Source of the DNA: Hyphomicrobiales bacterium
GTDB lineage: Bacteria > Pseudomonadota > Alphaproteobacteria > Rhizobiales > Rhizobiaceae
DNA: 54,610 nucleotides
Reading direction: 5' to 3'
Assembly: GCA_900472575.1 (NCBI GenBank)
Contig: UCIV01000003.1
Location: forward strand, 385,601-440,210
The translations under genes were made by a program, and so were the position numbers. Each line of letters opens with the position of its first letter. Within the stretch, counting starts at the first letter, position 1. The notes beneath the pieces were generated by a model, which saw only the letters and a program-made list of their open reading frames with translations, made no database searches and was not told the DNA's origin. Of this stretch, positions 8,089 through 16,687 are shown piece after piece.

Positions 8089-9969
8089 TTGCCTGATTTG
8101 AATGCAAAAGAAATGCCTTCGGGCACAGGCGTTCATCGCCTCGTCCTAAAGGCCTTTCAATCGCTGACCAGGCGTGCTGCTCAGGGTGCGGCACTTGCTG
8201 TCGTTGCTGCTTCCATCTGGTCCGTGCAGGTGTCCGAGGCGGCTGCGGAAAACCGCAGCCTCAAGCTCTATTTCATCCATACCGGCGAAAAGGCCGAGAT
8301 TACGTTCAAGCGTAACGGCCGCTTCGATCCCAAGGGTCTTCAGCAGATCAACAATTTCCTGCGTGACTGGCGCAAGAACGAGCCGACAAAGATGGACCCG
8401 CGTCTTTTCGATCTCGTCTGGGAAGTCTATCGGCGCAGTGGCGCCAAGGATTACATCCACGTCGTCTCCGCCTATCGTTCGCCGACCACCAACGGCATGC
8501 TGCGCGGTCGCTCGCGCAATACCGGCGTGGCGAAGAACAGCCAGCACATGCTCGGCAAGGCAATGGACTTTTACATTCCCGGCGTAAAGCTTGCGACGCT
8601 GCGTGCGCTCGCGATGCAGATGCAGGTCGGTGGCGTCGGCTTCTATCCGACATCCGGTTCACCTTTCGTGCATCTGGACGTCGGTGGCGTGCGTGCATGG
8701 CCGCGTATGTCGCGCCAGGAGCTGGTGCAGATTTTCCCGAAGGGCAATACGCTGCATCTTCCGGCAGATGGTCAGCCGCTTCCAGGCTATGATCAGGCGC
8801 TCGCAGATTACAAGAAACGTGTCGGTTCAAGCTCGATCGAGATCGCATCGACGGCCGGCGGCGCGCCCGCCGCTGAACGCAAGCGCCGCGGCTTCCTCGC
8901 AACTCTCTTTGGCGGCGGTGCCGACGAAGAAGAGGATAATGGTGAAAGCAGCACGCCAGCCATTGCGTCGCCGCGGCCCTCCGCGCCTGCAAGCCGGCCG
9001 GCTGATGCAGAGGACGAAGCACCTGCCGCCGCTCCGCTGCCGGGTGTGATGGTCGCTTCGGCCCAACCTCAGCAGGCGCCGCAGCCGGAGAATATCACGG
9101 CGCCGGTTCCCGCTTCACGCCCAGCTTTCCGCCAGGACGGCCCGGGTGCACTTGCAACTGCTCTCTATTCGCAGCAGCGCAATCCTGCCCAGGAGGCGCT
9201 TGCGCTTCAGGCCGCTGCGGCTGTTAACAGCAGGCCTCAAGGTGAAAGCTTCGAAGATCTGACGAAATACGCCGTTCCGGTGCCGACCTTGCTCGGTTCG
9301 CGCGGGACGAAGGCTGATGCCGACACATCAAACATGATGGCGTCGCTGGGCGATGTCCCGCCTTCGCTGCAGGATGTGTCGGGCGTACCGCTTCCTGCTC
9401 ACCGTCCGGCTGTCGCGCAGGTTGCCGCAATGGTGCCAGCTCCGCAACCGGCGGAACGGGCAAGGGAAAATGAGCAAGCCTTGACGCCTGAACTGGTCGC
9501 AGCCCTTTCCCGCAGTGTCGATGATGATCGCAGAGCAGCGGCCGGTATTCGTGCTGTCAGCGATGAGGCCGGTGCTACTCCGGCACCTTTGCATTCTCAG
9601 GCGCGCAAGCCGACGGAAGTTGCAGCACTACCGAAAAAGGTTATCCAGGCACCTTCGGCTTCCGGTCATTTCGGCGATGGTTTCGATACGCCCAAGTGGG
9701 TCGCTGCAGCAGCTTCCGCAGTGCCAACCAAGGGTGGCCGATCGACGAAGCCTGACCTAGCACCGGCTTCCGGCAACCTGACCAAGGATACGCTGGAGAA
9801 ATGGGCGCTGGATAACAAGCGCTCGGGCGACGTGGTTTCGATGAAGGCGCCGCGGGTGGTGACCCGCACGCTGAACAGCGAATATTCGGCGGCCTATGCG
9901 AGCGAGGGCTTCAAGCCGGTTGCTGCCGCAGTGAAGATCGATCCCAATCGTTTCAGCGGCTCCAACTGA
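8089..9969 (+). CDS. DUF882 / YcbK-like M15 family protein, exported
   Basis: A 626-aa protein with a hydrophobic signal segment (AALAVVAASIWSVQVSEA) ending before AENRSLKLYFIHTGE. The DUF882 domain (about residues 55-225) keeps the M15-type zinc ligands in SQHMLGKAMDFYIPG and FVHLDVGG, as in YcbK-like murein carboxypeptidases. The remaining 400 residues are Ala/Pro-rich low complexity, unusual for a typical YcbK of about 180 aa, and may span the periplasm or bind the wall. The TTG at 8089 has GGACGGGGA in front of it; a GTG at 8008 and an ATG at 8113 are alternatives with poorer sites. A role in the cell wall is inferred from the family. Confidence 0.85.
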   Translation: MPDLNAKEMPSGTGVHRLVLKAFQSLTRRAAQGAALAVVAASIWSVQVSEAAAENRSLKLYFIHTGEKAEITFKRNGRFDPKGLQQINNFLRDWRKNEPTKMDPRLFDLVWEVYRRSGAKDYIHVVSAYRSPTTNGMLRGRSRNTGVAKNSQHMLGKAMDFYIPGVKLATLRALAMQMQVGGVGFYPTSGSPFVHLDVGGVRAWPRMSRQELVQIFPKGNTLHLPADGQPLPGYDQALADYKKRVGSSSIEIASTAGGAPAAERKRRGFLATLFGGGADEEEDNGESSTPAIASPRPSAPASRPADAEDEAPAAAPLPGVMVASAQPQQAPQPENITAPVPASRPAFRQDGPGALATALYSQQRNPAQEALALQAAAAVNSRPQGESFEDLTKYAVPVPTLLGSRGTKADADTSNMMASLGDVPPSLQDVSGVPLPAHRPAVAQVAAMVPAPQPAERARENEQALTPELVAALSRSVDDDRRAAAGIRAVSDEAGATPAPLHSQARKPTEVAALPKKVIQAPSASGHFGDGFDTPKWVAAAASAVPTKGGRSTKPDLAPASGNLTKDTLEKWALDNKRSGDVVSMKAPRVVTRTLNSEYSAAYASEGFKPVAAAVKIDPNRFSGSN

Positions 9970-9992
9970 TCCCCGTTTTGAAGCTGATTGAT

Positions 9993-10014
9993 GCTCGGCT
10001 AGGTTCACCCGAGC
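9993..10014. terminator. hairpin between convergent genes
   Basis: GCTCGG (9993-9998) pairs with CCGAGC (10009-10014) over a 10-nt loop, in the 51-bp gap between the convergent DUF882 and amine oxidase genes. There is no clear T-run, so this is a weak terminator candidate. Confidence 0.35.
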
Positions 10015-10020
10015 TAAAGT

Positions 10021-11289
10021 CTATTCTCTGTCTTGCAAGATAGACTGCGCAGCCAGTTTTCCGGCGACGATCGCACCCTCGATATATCCAGGGAAAGACG
10101 GCGACAGCTCCGAACAGGCAAAATGCAGGCGCGGCAGTCCCTTGAGCAGGATCTCTTCCGCATCCGTAGCCTTAAGGTCGGTGATGACGTCGCTATAGGC
10201 ACCATCGCTCCAGGCATCGTTGACCCAATCGCGAATGCAGACGGAAACCGGTTCGTGACCTTTCTCTCCCAATGCGGCGCTGAGTTCTGACGTGACGAAG
10301 TTCGCCAGCTCGGTCTGCGGTCGCTTATGCCATTCCGAGGCCAGCGGTCCGCCAAGAAAGACGACGATGCCGAAATAATCGTCATGGCTGGCGTCGCAGG
10401 CGTAGATGCCCTGCGGATCGCTCCACATGACCGACCCGCTCAGTCCCTTGTCGCGCCAGAATGGTGTCCTGTAGCCGATCTGCAGCTTGATCGCACAACC
10501 CGGCTCCCAGGCAGAAAGTGCCCTTTCGAGTTCAGCTGGAAGCGGTGGCGATATTTCTATTCTTCGCGCCATGACGGGCGGTACGGCAATGATCACATGT
10601 CCTGCAGTGAGCGCGCGTCCCTCGACATCCACTTCAACCGCATCTTCCATGATGGTGATAGAGGTGGCGGGGGCGGACAGTCTCAGTCGGTCATCGAGGC
10701 CCGCCGCTAAACGGTCGGCCAGCGCGTGCATGGTGTCACGCATGAACATCTCAAGTTCGGGATAGATATTGGTAATCCGCCGGTCGTTCGAGACGAGATA
10801 GGCAAGCGCCACGTCTTCCGGCGCGCGGCACCACAATCCCTTTACGAGTCTTCGGAATGAGCCGGTCACATCCGAAGGCATGTCGGTCTGGCGGTCGATC
10901 CATTGCCCCACGGTCAGACCCGAGAATGCAGGATTGGTGAGATCGATGGAGCGCATTCGCTCACGCAACTGCTCCACGCCGTTCCAGATGGCATCACCGT
11001 GTTCGGGTGGAATGGCGGGGCGATAGGATTGTTCTCCATCGACATGAGAGAAGACGGTGCGTGCTCCGAAGCGCTGCGCCGTCTCGACCAGATGTGTCAT
11101 GTCACGGCATAGGAACTGGCCGCCGGTATCGATGCGTGTCCCGTTCGGCAAATATTCCGATTCCACCCGGCCGCCGACGCGGTTGCGGGCCTCGACCACG
11201 ATGACATCGAGGCCGGCAGCCATCAGGTCCGTGGCCGCGGTAAGGCCGGTAAAGCCTGCGCCGATAACGATGACGTCGTGATCTGCCAT
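10021..11289 (-). CDS. flavin-containing amine oxidoreductase (FAD)
   Basis: A 422-aa FAD enzyme of the monoamine oxidase family. The N-terminal VIVIGAGFTGLTAATDL is the FAD-binding GxGxxG fold. It is followed by VVEARNRVGGRVES, the second dinucleotide contact with the GGR motif. The C-terminal FPGYIEGAIVAGKLAAQSI is the family's closing FAD motif. No signal peptide or membrane segment is seen, so it is probably cytosolic. The substrate is not evident. It lies upstream of the gapR terminator region on the same strand, without close operon partners. Confidence 0.9.
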   Translation of the reverse strand: MADHDVIVIGAGFTGLTAATDLMAAGLDVIVVEARNRVGGRVESEYLPNGTRIDTGGQFLCRDMTHLVETAQRFGARTVFSHVDGEQSYRPAIPPEHGDAIWNGVEQLRERMRSIDLTNPAFSGLTVGQWIDRQTDMPSDVTGSFRRLVKGLWCRAPEDVALAYLVSNDRRITNIYPELEMFMRDTMHALADRLAAGLDDRLRLSAPATSITIMEDAVEVDVEGRALTAGHVIIAVPPVMARRIEISPPLPAELERALSAWEPGCAIKLQIGYRTPFWRDKGLSGSVMWSDPQGIYACDASHDDYFGIVVFLGGPLASEWHKRPQTELANFVTSELSAALGEKGHEPVSVCIRDWVNDAWSDGAYSDVITDLKATDAEEILLKGLPRLHFACSELSPSFPGYIEGAIVAGKLAAQSILQDRE

Positions 11290-11335
11290 TGGAAACTCGC
11301 GCGAAGGGAGATTTGCTGCATCAGGCGCAAAAGAA

Positions 11336-11362
11336 AAAGCCCGCCTTCAAGGGGCGGGCTTT
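11336..11362 (-). terminator. Rho-independent terminator of gapR
   Basis: A perfect 10-bp stem AAAGCCCGCC (11336-11345) and GGCGGGCTTT (11353-11362) with a 7-nt loop. It lies 10 bp past the gapR stop codon, and the minus-strand RNA continues into TTTTTCTTTT. Confidence 0.9.
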
Positions 11363-11372
11363 GAAAAGCGGA

Positions 11373-11651
11373 TCAGGCGGCTTCTTCCTCGTCGGTGCCG
11401 GCGCCCGGGATCATGCCGAGGGCGCTGAGGTAAGTGTCGAGGATCAGGTCCTCTTCCATGCGCTCCTGGTCATCCTTCTTGCGAAGGGCGATGACCTTTT
11501 TCATGATCTTGGTGTCGTAGCCCATCGACTTCGCTTCGCCATAGACGTCCTTGATGTCGTCGGCGATCGTCTTCTTTTCTTCTTCAAGTCGTTCAATGCG
11601 CTCTACAAAAGCGCGGAGCTGGTCGCGGGCGACGCCATGAGCATCAGACAT
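11373..11651 (-). CDS. gapR: GapR family nucleoid-associated protein (DUF2312)
   Basis: A 92-aa protein matching the DUF2312/GapR family of alphaproteobacteria. Members bind overtwisted, AT-rich DNA ahead of replication and transcription machinery and assist topoisomerases. The first half is a long charged coiled coil ([20 protein letters not shown]). The family core [26 protein letters not shown] follows. The tail is acidic. The length is normal (about 80-90 aa). The start follows CAGGAGACACC. It has its own terminator downstream and probably its own promoter in the 93-bp gap to DUF1244. Confidence 0.93.
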   Translation of the reverse strand: MSDAHGVARDQLRAFVERIERLEEEKKTIADDIKDVYGEAKSMGYDTKIMKKVIALRKKDDQERMEEDLILDTYLSALGMIPGAGTDEEEAA

Positions 11652-11744
11652 CGGTGTCTCCTGATAATGGAAATCTCTATTGGATAGTGGTCAAGTGCCG
11701 AAAAGCAGGCGCAAGGTCAAGCCTAATCAATCGCCAATGCCAAT

Positions 11745-12053
11745 TCAGCCATGCGGCGGCTTGTTGATCTCGAATGCGGCTTTTTGAGCGTCGCTTGCTT
11801 CCATCTGGTGAAGGTTCTTCCAGTCTTCATAGGGCATGCCGTAGACGATCTCGCGGGAAGCCTCTTTTGAAAGGTCCAGTCCTGCCTCGGTCGCTGCATC
11901 GCGATACCAGTTGGACAGACAGTTCCGGCAAAAGCCTGCCAGATTCATCATGTCGATATTCTGGACGTCGCTCCGTTCACGCAGATGCTGGACGAGCCGG
12001 CGAAATGCCGCCGCTTCAAGCTCGGTTTGTTGTTCCTTGCTGATGTCGGTCAT
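11745..12053 (-). CDS. DUF1244 family protein
   Basis: A 102-aa protein of the conserved DUF1244 family. It shows the family signature FRRLVQHLRERSDVQNIDMM followed by NLAGFCRNCLSNWYRDAA and YGMPYEDWK. The CRNC cysteine pair could bind metal. Function is unknown. The start follows AGGAGACG. It lies 24 bp after the N-formylglutamate amidohydrolase gene on the same strand and is probably co-transcribed with it. Confidence 0.9.
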   Translation of the reverse strand: MTDISKEQQTELEAAAFRRLVQHLRERSDVQNIDMMNLAGFCRNCLSNWYRDAATEAGLDLSKEASREIVYGMPYEDWKNLHQMEASDAQKAAFEINKPPHG

Positions 12054-12077
12054 GGGAACGTCTCCTGACTGCTGTCG

Positions 12078-12884
12078 TCACACGGCGGGGTAGGGGTCGG
12101 TACGCGACGGGAAAATCCTGTATTCATGCAATTTGGGGTCTGCGTTGAGCGAGGTAAAGATCGGCGCAAGCCTTGCCGCCCAGGCATCCATGCCTGCATC
12201 ATCGCCGATCAGGTCCTGCCTTACTTCCAGAAGCGCGTGCGGAATGCCGGGGATCATGCAGTGGCGATACATCGTGTCGCCCTTCAAGGCGCCATCATAA
12301 GGCTCGTTGTCGCCTATAACGATATCGCCCGGTTCGCGAAGTTTTGACAGAAGCGGCAAAACTGCCCTGTCATCGCTGTCCCATAACACTGCTGCATGCC
12401 AGGGCCTTGCGAAATCCTTCCAGTAGGGAGTGAAGGAATGTATTGAAAGCACCAGAGGCGCCCGGCCGGATGTCGAGGCCTTGGCTATCGTCTGTTCGAC
12501 GGCGCGGTGATAAGGCCGGTGGTAGGTGTCGAGGCGGGTTTGCCATTCTTCATCGGTAATCGGGTGATTGCCGGGAATGATCGCGCCGTCGGAAATCTTC
12601 ATGATCAGGGTCGGATCGTCTTCACCACGGTTCGGATCGATCAGCAGGCGCGAGAAGCAGCCGAGCAGTGCCGGCACGCCGAGCATGGCGGCAAGCCTGC
12701 GTGTCAGGCCCTCGACGCCGATATCGAAAGCGATGTGCCTGAGAAAGGCGCTGTCGGGTAGGCCAAGAGTGCCATATTTCGAAGGAAGGCTGTTCATGGC
12801 GTGATCTGCGAGAAGCACCATGCCTGTGTCATAGTTGCCGTCTATGATTTCGAACGATTGGAAATTCTGCATGCTCACGTACAT
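12078..12884 (-). CDS. N-formylglutamate amidohydrolase family protein
   Basis: A 268-aa protein of the N-formylglutamate amidohydrolase (HutG-like) family, zinc hydrolases that release formate from N-formylglutamate in histidine breakdown. Family motifs visible are DHAMNSLP near residue 28, the central LLIDPNRGEDDPT, PYHRAVE, and VLSIHSFTP with a likely metal-binding His. An ATG four codons in (12872) is an alternative start; neither has a strong ribosome-binding site. No other hut genes lie nearby, so the substrate is uncertain. It heads a likely two-gene operon with DUF1244. Confidence 0.88.
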   Translation of the reverse strand: MYVSMQNFQSFEIIDGNYDTGMVLLADHAMNSLPSKYGTLGLPDSAFLRHIAFDIGVEGLTRRLAAMLGVPALLGCFSRLLIDPNRGEDDPTLIMKISDGAIIPGNHPITDEEWQTRLDTYHRPYHRAVEQTIAKASTSGRAPLVLSIHSFTPYWKDFARPWHAAVLWDSDDRAVLPLLSKLREPGDIVIGDNEPYDGALKGDTMYRHCMIPGIPHALLEVRQDLIGDDAGMDAWAARLAPIFTSLNADPKLHEYRIFPSRTDPYPAV

Positions 12885-13104
12885 TTCAAACGATTATGTT
12901 GTGAGTTTGGTGATCGCATGACAGCCGTTTTGGCGCAAGAGAGGCGGCCTGTGCTTGTCAAAAAGCAAGCCCGTGCAGGGGGATGAAACAAATTTAAGCA
13001 AGCGTAGCGGCAGGGCGACGCAATCAACCACAGCTTCGTTGACTTTCTGCCCGTTGCGCGCGAGAAAGTGCCTCCACGATAACCATGGAGACCTGACGGA
13101 AACC

Positions 13105-13578
13105 GTGCCGATAAAATCGATTAAAATCTATCTTCGTTCGCTCCTTTCCGTTCCGGCGGGTGCTTTTGCTGTTTGCGCAAGCGCACCGCTTCTCATGGCT
13201 TCTCCGGCTCATGCTGATTTTCGTGTCTGTAACGGCACGCAGAATCTTGTCGGGGTGGCAATCGGTTATCGTGCCCAGGATGGTTGGAATACCGAGGGTT
13301 GGTGGCAGGTTCCTGCTTCCACCTGCGCTACTCTGATCGAAGGGGAACTGCAGTCACGATACTATTATCTTTATGCCGAGGATGCCGCCCGCGGAGGGCG
13401 GTGGACCGGAAATATCAATATGTGCGTCGCCGAGAATGAATTCAAAATTGTCGGCGTCAATGATTGTTTCACCCGTGGCCACCAGCGCATGGGTTTCAAA
13501 GAGTATGATACGGGTCGTCAGGGAAGCTGGATGGTCCAGCTGTCCGACACGCCCGGTACGCAAGAAGGCCAGAATTGA
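13105..13578 (+). CDS. secreted DUF1036 family protein
   Basis: A 157-aa DUF1036 protein. The GTG at 13105 was chosen because it gives a clean signal peptide (basic KSIKIYLRS, hydrophobic core, cleavage at SPAHA before DFRVCNGT); ACGGAAA precedes it. A longer frame to 12955 adds residues of no recognisable kind. The mature part holds the domain with C-x-N start (RVCNGTQNLVGVAIGY), paired aromatic residues in EGWWQVP, and four cysteines that could form disulfides outside the cytosol. Function is unknown. The stop codon overlaps the pyk start by one base (TGATG). Confidence 0.88.
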   Translation: MPIKSIKIYLRSLLSVPAGAFAVCASAPLLMASPAHADFRVCNGTQNLVGVAIGYRAQDGWNTEGWWQVPASTCATLIEGELQSRYYYLYAEDAARGGRWTGNINMCVAENEFKIVGVNDCFTRGHQRMGFKEYDTGRQGSWMVQLSDTPGTQEGQN

Positions 13579-15017
13579 TGAGGCGTAACCGCAAAGTAAA
13601 GATCCTTGCCACGCTCGGTCCGGCATCGTCGGAAGAGGCAATGATCCAGAAGCTCCACGAAGCAGGCGCTGACCTCTTCCGTATCAACATGAGCCATGCC
13701 AGCCATGAAATGATGCGTACCCTGATCGAGCGCATCCGCTCGGTCGAGAAGAAGTCGGGTCGCCCGATCGGTATTCTCTGTGACTTGCAGGGACCGAAGC
13801 TTCGCGTCGGCAAATTTGCCAACACCAAAGTAACACTGACCCCGGGTCAGACATTCACGCTCGACAACAACGAAGCGCCGGGTGACGAAAACCGCGTTTA
13901 CCTTCCGCATCCGGAAATCCTCGAAGCGGTCAAGGCCGGCGATCGCCTGCTGATCGACGACGGCAAGCTGGCTCTGAAGGCTGTCGAAGCCGACGGCAAG
14001 AAGATCGTCTGCACCGTTGTTGCCGGCACCAGCATTTCCGACCGCAAGGGCGTCAGCCTGCCCGACACGATCCTGACCGTCGGCGTTCTGACCGACAAGG
14101 ACCGCGCCGACCTCGATGCCGTTCTTGCCACCGAAGACGCCGACTGGGTTGCGCTGTCCTTCGTGCAGCGTCCGGAAGACCTGGCGGAAGTCCGCAAGAT
14201 CGCTCGCGGCCGTGTCGGCATCATGTCGAAGATCGAAAAGCCGCAGGCTATCGAACGCATCGACGAGATCATCGAGCTTTCCGACGCCGTCATGGTTGCC
14301 CGTGGTGACCTTGGTGTTGAAATGCCGATCGAAATGGTTCCCGGTATCCAGAAGCAGCTGACTCGCGCCTGCCGCCGTGCAGGCAAGCCGGTCGTGGTTG
14401 CCACCCAGATGCTGGAATCGATGATCACGGCTCCGGTTCCGACTCGCGCGGAAGTCTCCGACGTGTCGATCGCCGTCTTCGAAGGCGCTGATGCCGTCAT
14501 GCTGTCGGCCGAATCCGCTTCCGGTCAGTATCCGGTCGAAGCTGTCTCGATGATGGCGTCCATCGCCCGTCAGGTCGAGCAGGATCCGCTTTATCCGAGC
14601 ATCATTTACGCACAGCGCGCAACGCCGGAAGCCACCGGCTCCGACGCGATCTCGCTTGCTGCACGCCAGATTGCCGAAACACTCAAGGCTGCCGCGATCG
14701 TCACCTACACCCAGTCCGGCACGACCGGTCTGCGCGCCTCGCGCGAGCGTCCGAATGTTCCGATCCTGGCGCTGTCCCCGAATGTCAAGACGGCCCGCCG
14801 CCTTGCTGTCTGCTGGGGCCTGCACTGCGTCGTAACCGAGGATGCAAGCGATCTGGAAGACATGGTGAACCGCGCTGCGCGCATCACCGTTTCGGAAGAG
14901 TTCGGCAAGCCCGGCGACCGCGTCATCATCTCGGCCGGCGTTCCGCTCGGCACGCCCGGTTCGACGAACATGCTGCGTATCGCCTATATCGGCGCTGACG
15001 GCCAGACCGGCGCATAA
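13578..15017 (+). CDS. pyk: pyruvate kinase
   Basis: A 479-aa pyruvate kinase, the ATP-forming last step of glycolysis. The N-terminal KILATLGPASS, the LCDLQGPKLRVG region, the active-site SKIEKPQAIERIDEI, the metal-binding MVARGDLGVEMP and ATQMLESM are all present. The C-terminal alpha/beta domain is complete. The length is normal. The ATG overlaps the DUF1036 stop by one base, so the two are co-transcribed and probably translationally coupled. A strong terminator follows 23 bp after the stop. Confidence 0.97.
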   Translation: MRRNRKVKILATLGPASSEEAMIQKLHEAGADLFRINMSHASHEMMRTLIERIRSVEKKSGRPIGILCDLQGPKLRVGKFANTKVTLTPGQTFTLDNNEAPGDENRVYLPHPEILEAVKAGDRLLIDDGKLALKAVEADGKKIVCTVVAGTSISDRKGVSLPDTILTVGVLTDKDRADLDAVLATEDADWVALSFVQRPEDLAEVRKIARGRVGIMSKIEKPQAIERIDEIIELSDAVMVARGDLGVEMPIEMVPGIQKQLTRACRRAGKPVVVATQMLESMITAPVPTRAEVSDVSIAVFEGADAVMLSAESASGQYPVEAVSMMASIARQVEQDPLYPSIIYAQRATPEATGSDAISLAARQIAETLKAAAIVTYTQSGTTGLRASRERPNVPILALSPNVKTARRLAVCWGLHCVVTEDASDLEDMVNRAARITVSEEFGKPGDRVIISAGVPLGTPGSTNMLRIAYIGADGQTGA

Positions 15018-15040
15018 TCGGCTGACACAATTTGCAATTA

Positions 15041-15076
15041 ACAGACGGCCGGAGCGATCCGGCCGTCTGTCGTTTT
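15041..15076 (+). terminator. Rho-independent terminator of pyk
   Basis: A perfect 13-bp stem ACAGACGGCCGGA (15041-15053) with TCCGGCCGTCTGT (15058-15070), a GCGA tetraloop, then CGTTTT. It follows the pyk stop codon. Confidence 0.93.
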
Positions 15077-15091
15077 GGAATGGGCATATCC

Positions 15092-15615
15092 ATGAACAGT
15101 CAATCATCTGCTTCGATCACGGTGATCGAAACCGACCGTCTCAGGCTGCGTGTGCCGAACATGGCGGACTGGCCGACCTATGCGGCGTTCATGGCCTCGG
15201 AACGAGCTGCGCATATGGCGGTCCGTTTTCGCGGGCCGCCGCCTGGGGCATGTTCTGCCATGACGTGGCGCAGTGGCAGCTGATGGGCCATGGCTCATTG
15301 ATGATCGAGAGGCGGGACGACGGAACCTGCCTTGGTCAGGTCGGCATCAATGCCGGCCCGCTATTCCCCGAGCATGAATTGGGCTGGCTTCTTTACCCCA
15401 GCTTCGAAGGGCTGGGCTATGCTCTGGAGGCTGCGGCCGCATTGGGAAACTGGGGCTTCAGGGCACTCGGCCTGAAGACGCTGGTCAGCTATGTTCATCG
15501 TGACAACGACAAATCCCGCAGACTGGCCGAAAGGCTGGGTGCCTGGCTGGATGAGACTGCCGAGCGGCATGATCCGGAAGATGTCGTCTACCGGCATGTC
15601 GTTGCGGCGACATAA
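15092..15615 (+). pseudogene. GNAT family N-acetyltransferase, frameshifted
   Basis: Two overlapping frames together make one GNAT acetyltransferase of about 174 aa, of the RimJ/RimL-like type. The first half (from 15092, MNSQSSASITVIETDRLRLR) reads to about 15216. The second half continues in another frame (GMFCHDVAQWQLMGHGSLMI, LGWLLYPSFEGLGYALEAA, SYVHRDNDKSRRLAERLGA). Adding one G at ATGGCGG (15214-15220) restores MGGPFSRAAAWGMFCHD, exactly what the family has at this point. The gene is therefore either a recent pseudogene or carries a one-base sequencing error. All other family landmarks are intact. Confidence 0.85.
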
Positions 15616-15624
15616 TCCTTCAGC

Positions 15625-16665
15625 TCAGATCTTTTCGATCGTCATTCCTATTGCAGGCTGATCCGTAGTTCCCGACTGGGTCAGCCGCGCCTCAACCATG
15701 CGTGCCAATGCCTGCAGGTCGCGGTCCATGCCTGCGATCTTTTCCATTGCGGCGATTGCCACGTCGGGCACCACATAGTCCGGCTTGTGGCCGAGGCCAT
15801 GGATCTTCACCAGTTCGGAACCGGCTATATCACGCGCAAGCCCTTGGGAATGGATCTCTTCGAGCACGATCGGGTCGCTGTCGCCTGTGATGACAATGGT
15901 TGGTGCCGTTATCTCTTTATAACGTGGTGAGATGCGCGTGACATAGTCGTGCAGATTGGCGACATCGACCGCGTTGTTGCGGAAGTTTTCAGGCCTCAGC
16001 ACCAGTGCGGGTGCGCCCTTCTCGACATAGCGGTCACGACGGAGGTTGGGGCTGAAGACGGACCTCGTTGCACCATCCAGCAGAACAAGGCCTGCGGGCA
16101 GGCTGATGAGGCGGGTGAACCAGAAGCCCAGATAGGGAGCGGCAGAAATCCTGTAGTACCAGTCCACGCCGCCGGGCCAGGGATGGGTTGCCGGTGCGAG
16201 AAACAGCAATCCGGCCGTCTTTTCGGGATGGAAGACGGCAAAGCTTGCAGTAATCGCCCCGCCGAAGGAGTGTCCGACGATGATGGCGCGCTCCATGCCC
16301 TTCATATCCATTACGCGGCTGATGGCTACCGCCTGTCCGTCCGGAAAGCCATTCTCTGGCCTTCCGCGCTCCGAATAGCCATGTCCAGGCCTGTCGATGA
16401 AGAGAAGCTCCGCACGGCCTTCCAGGAGCTTGCGGAAGGCCGTTTCCTGGTCCCGCAGGTTGCCGCTTGCTCCATGGATGAAGACGATCGGGGGCAGGGC
16501 GGGATTTGGCGGTGCAGGAATATGCAGGGCGTTGATCCTGTAGCCGCCGACATCGATCAGTTCGCCATGGCGCGGAAACTGCCGCTCAATCTGGCGGCTT
16601 TTCCAGGCGGTAAAGCTGAAGGCCGCGGCGACAAGAATGGCGACAAGGGCAAGCGGCAGAATCAT
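15625..16665 (-). CDS. alpha/beta hydrolase
   Basis: A 346-aa alpha/beta-fold hydrolase with an N-terminal membrane anchor or uncleaved signal (ILPLALVAILVAAAFSF). The oxyanion-hole motif is IVFIHGASGN. The nucleophile elbow is GHSFGG with the catalytic Ser. The acid is probably in ITGDSDPI and the catalytic His in HGLGHKPDY. The ATG at 16665 removes a 46-codon upstream frame that overlaps the preceding gene and looks unrelated. It follows the TPR gene by 22 bp on the same strand, suggesting an operon. The substrate is unknown. Confidence 0.9.
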   Translation of the reverse strand: MILPLALVAILVAAAFSFTAWKSRQIERQFPRHGELIDVGGYRINALHIPAPPNPALPPIVFIHGASGNLRDQETAFRKLLEGRAELLFIDRPGHGYSERGRPENGFPDGQAVAISRVMDMKGMERAIIVGHSFGGAITASFAVFHPEKTAGLLFLAPATHPWPGGVDWYYRISAAPYLGFWFTRLISLPAGLVLLDGATRSVFSPNLRRDRYVEKGAPALVLRPENFRNNAVDVANLHDYVTRISPRYKEITAPTIVITGDSDPIVLEEIHSQGLARDIAGSELVKIHGLGHKPDYVVPDVAIAAMEKIAGMDRDLQALARMVEARLTQSGTTDQPAIGMTIEKI

Positions 16666-16687
16666 TGGAGAATAACCTGGGAAAGGC

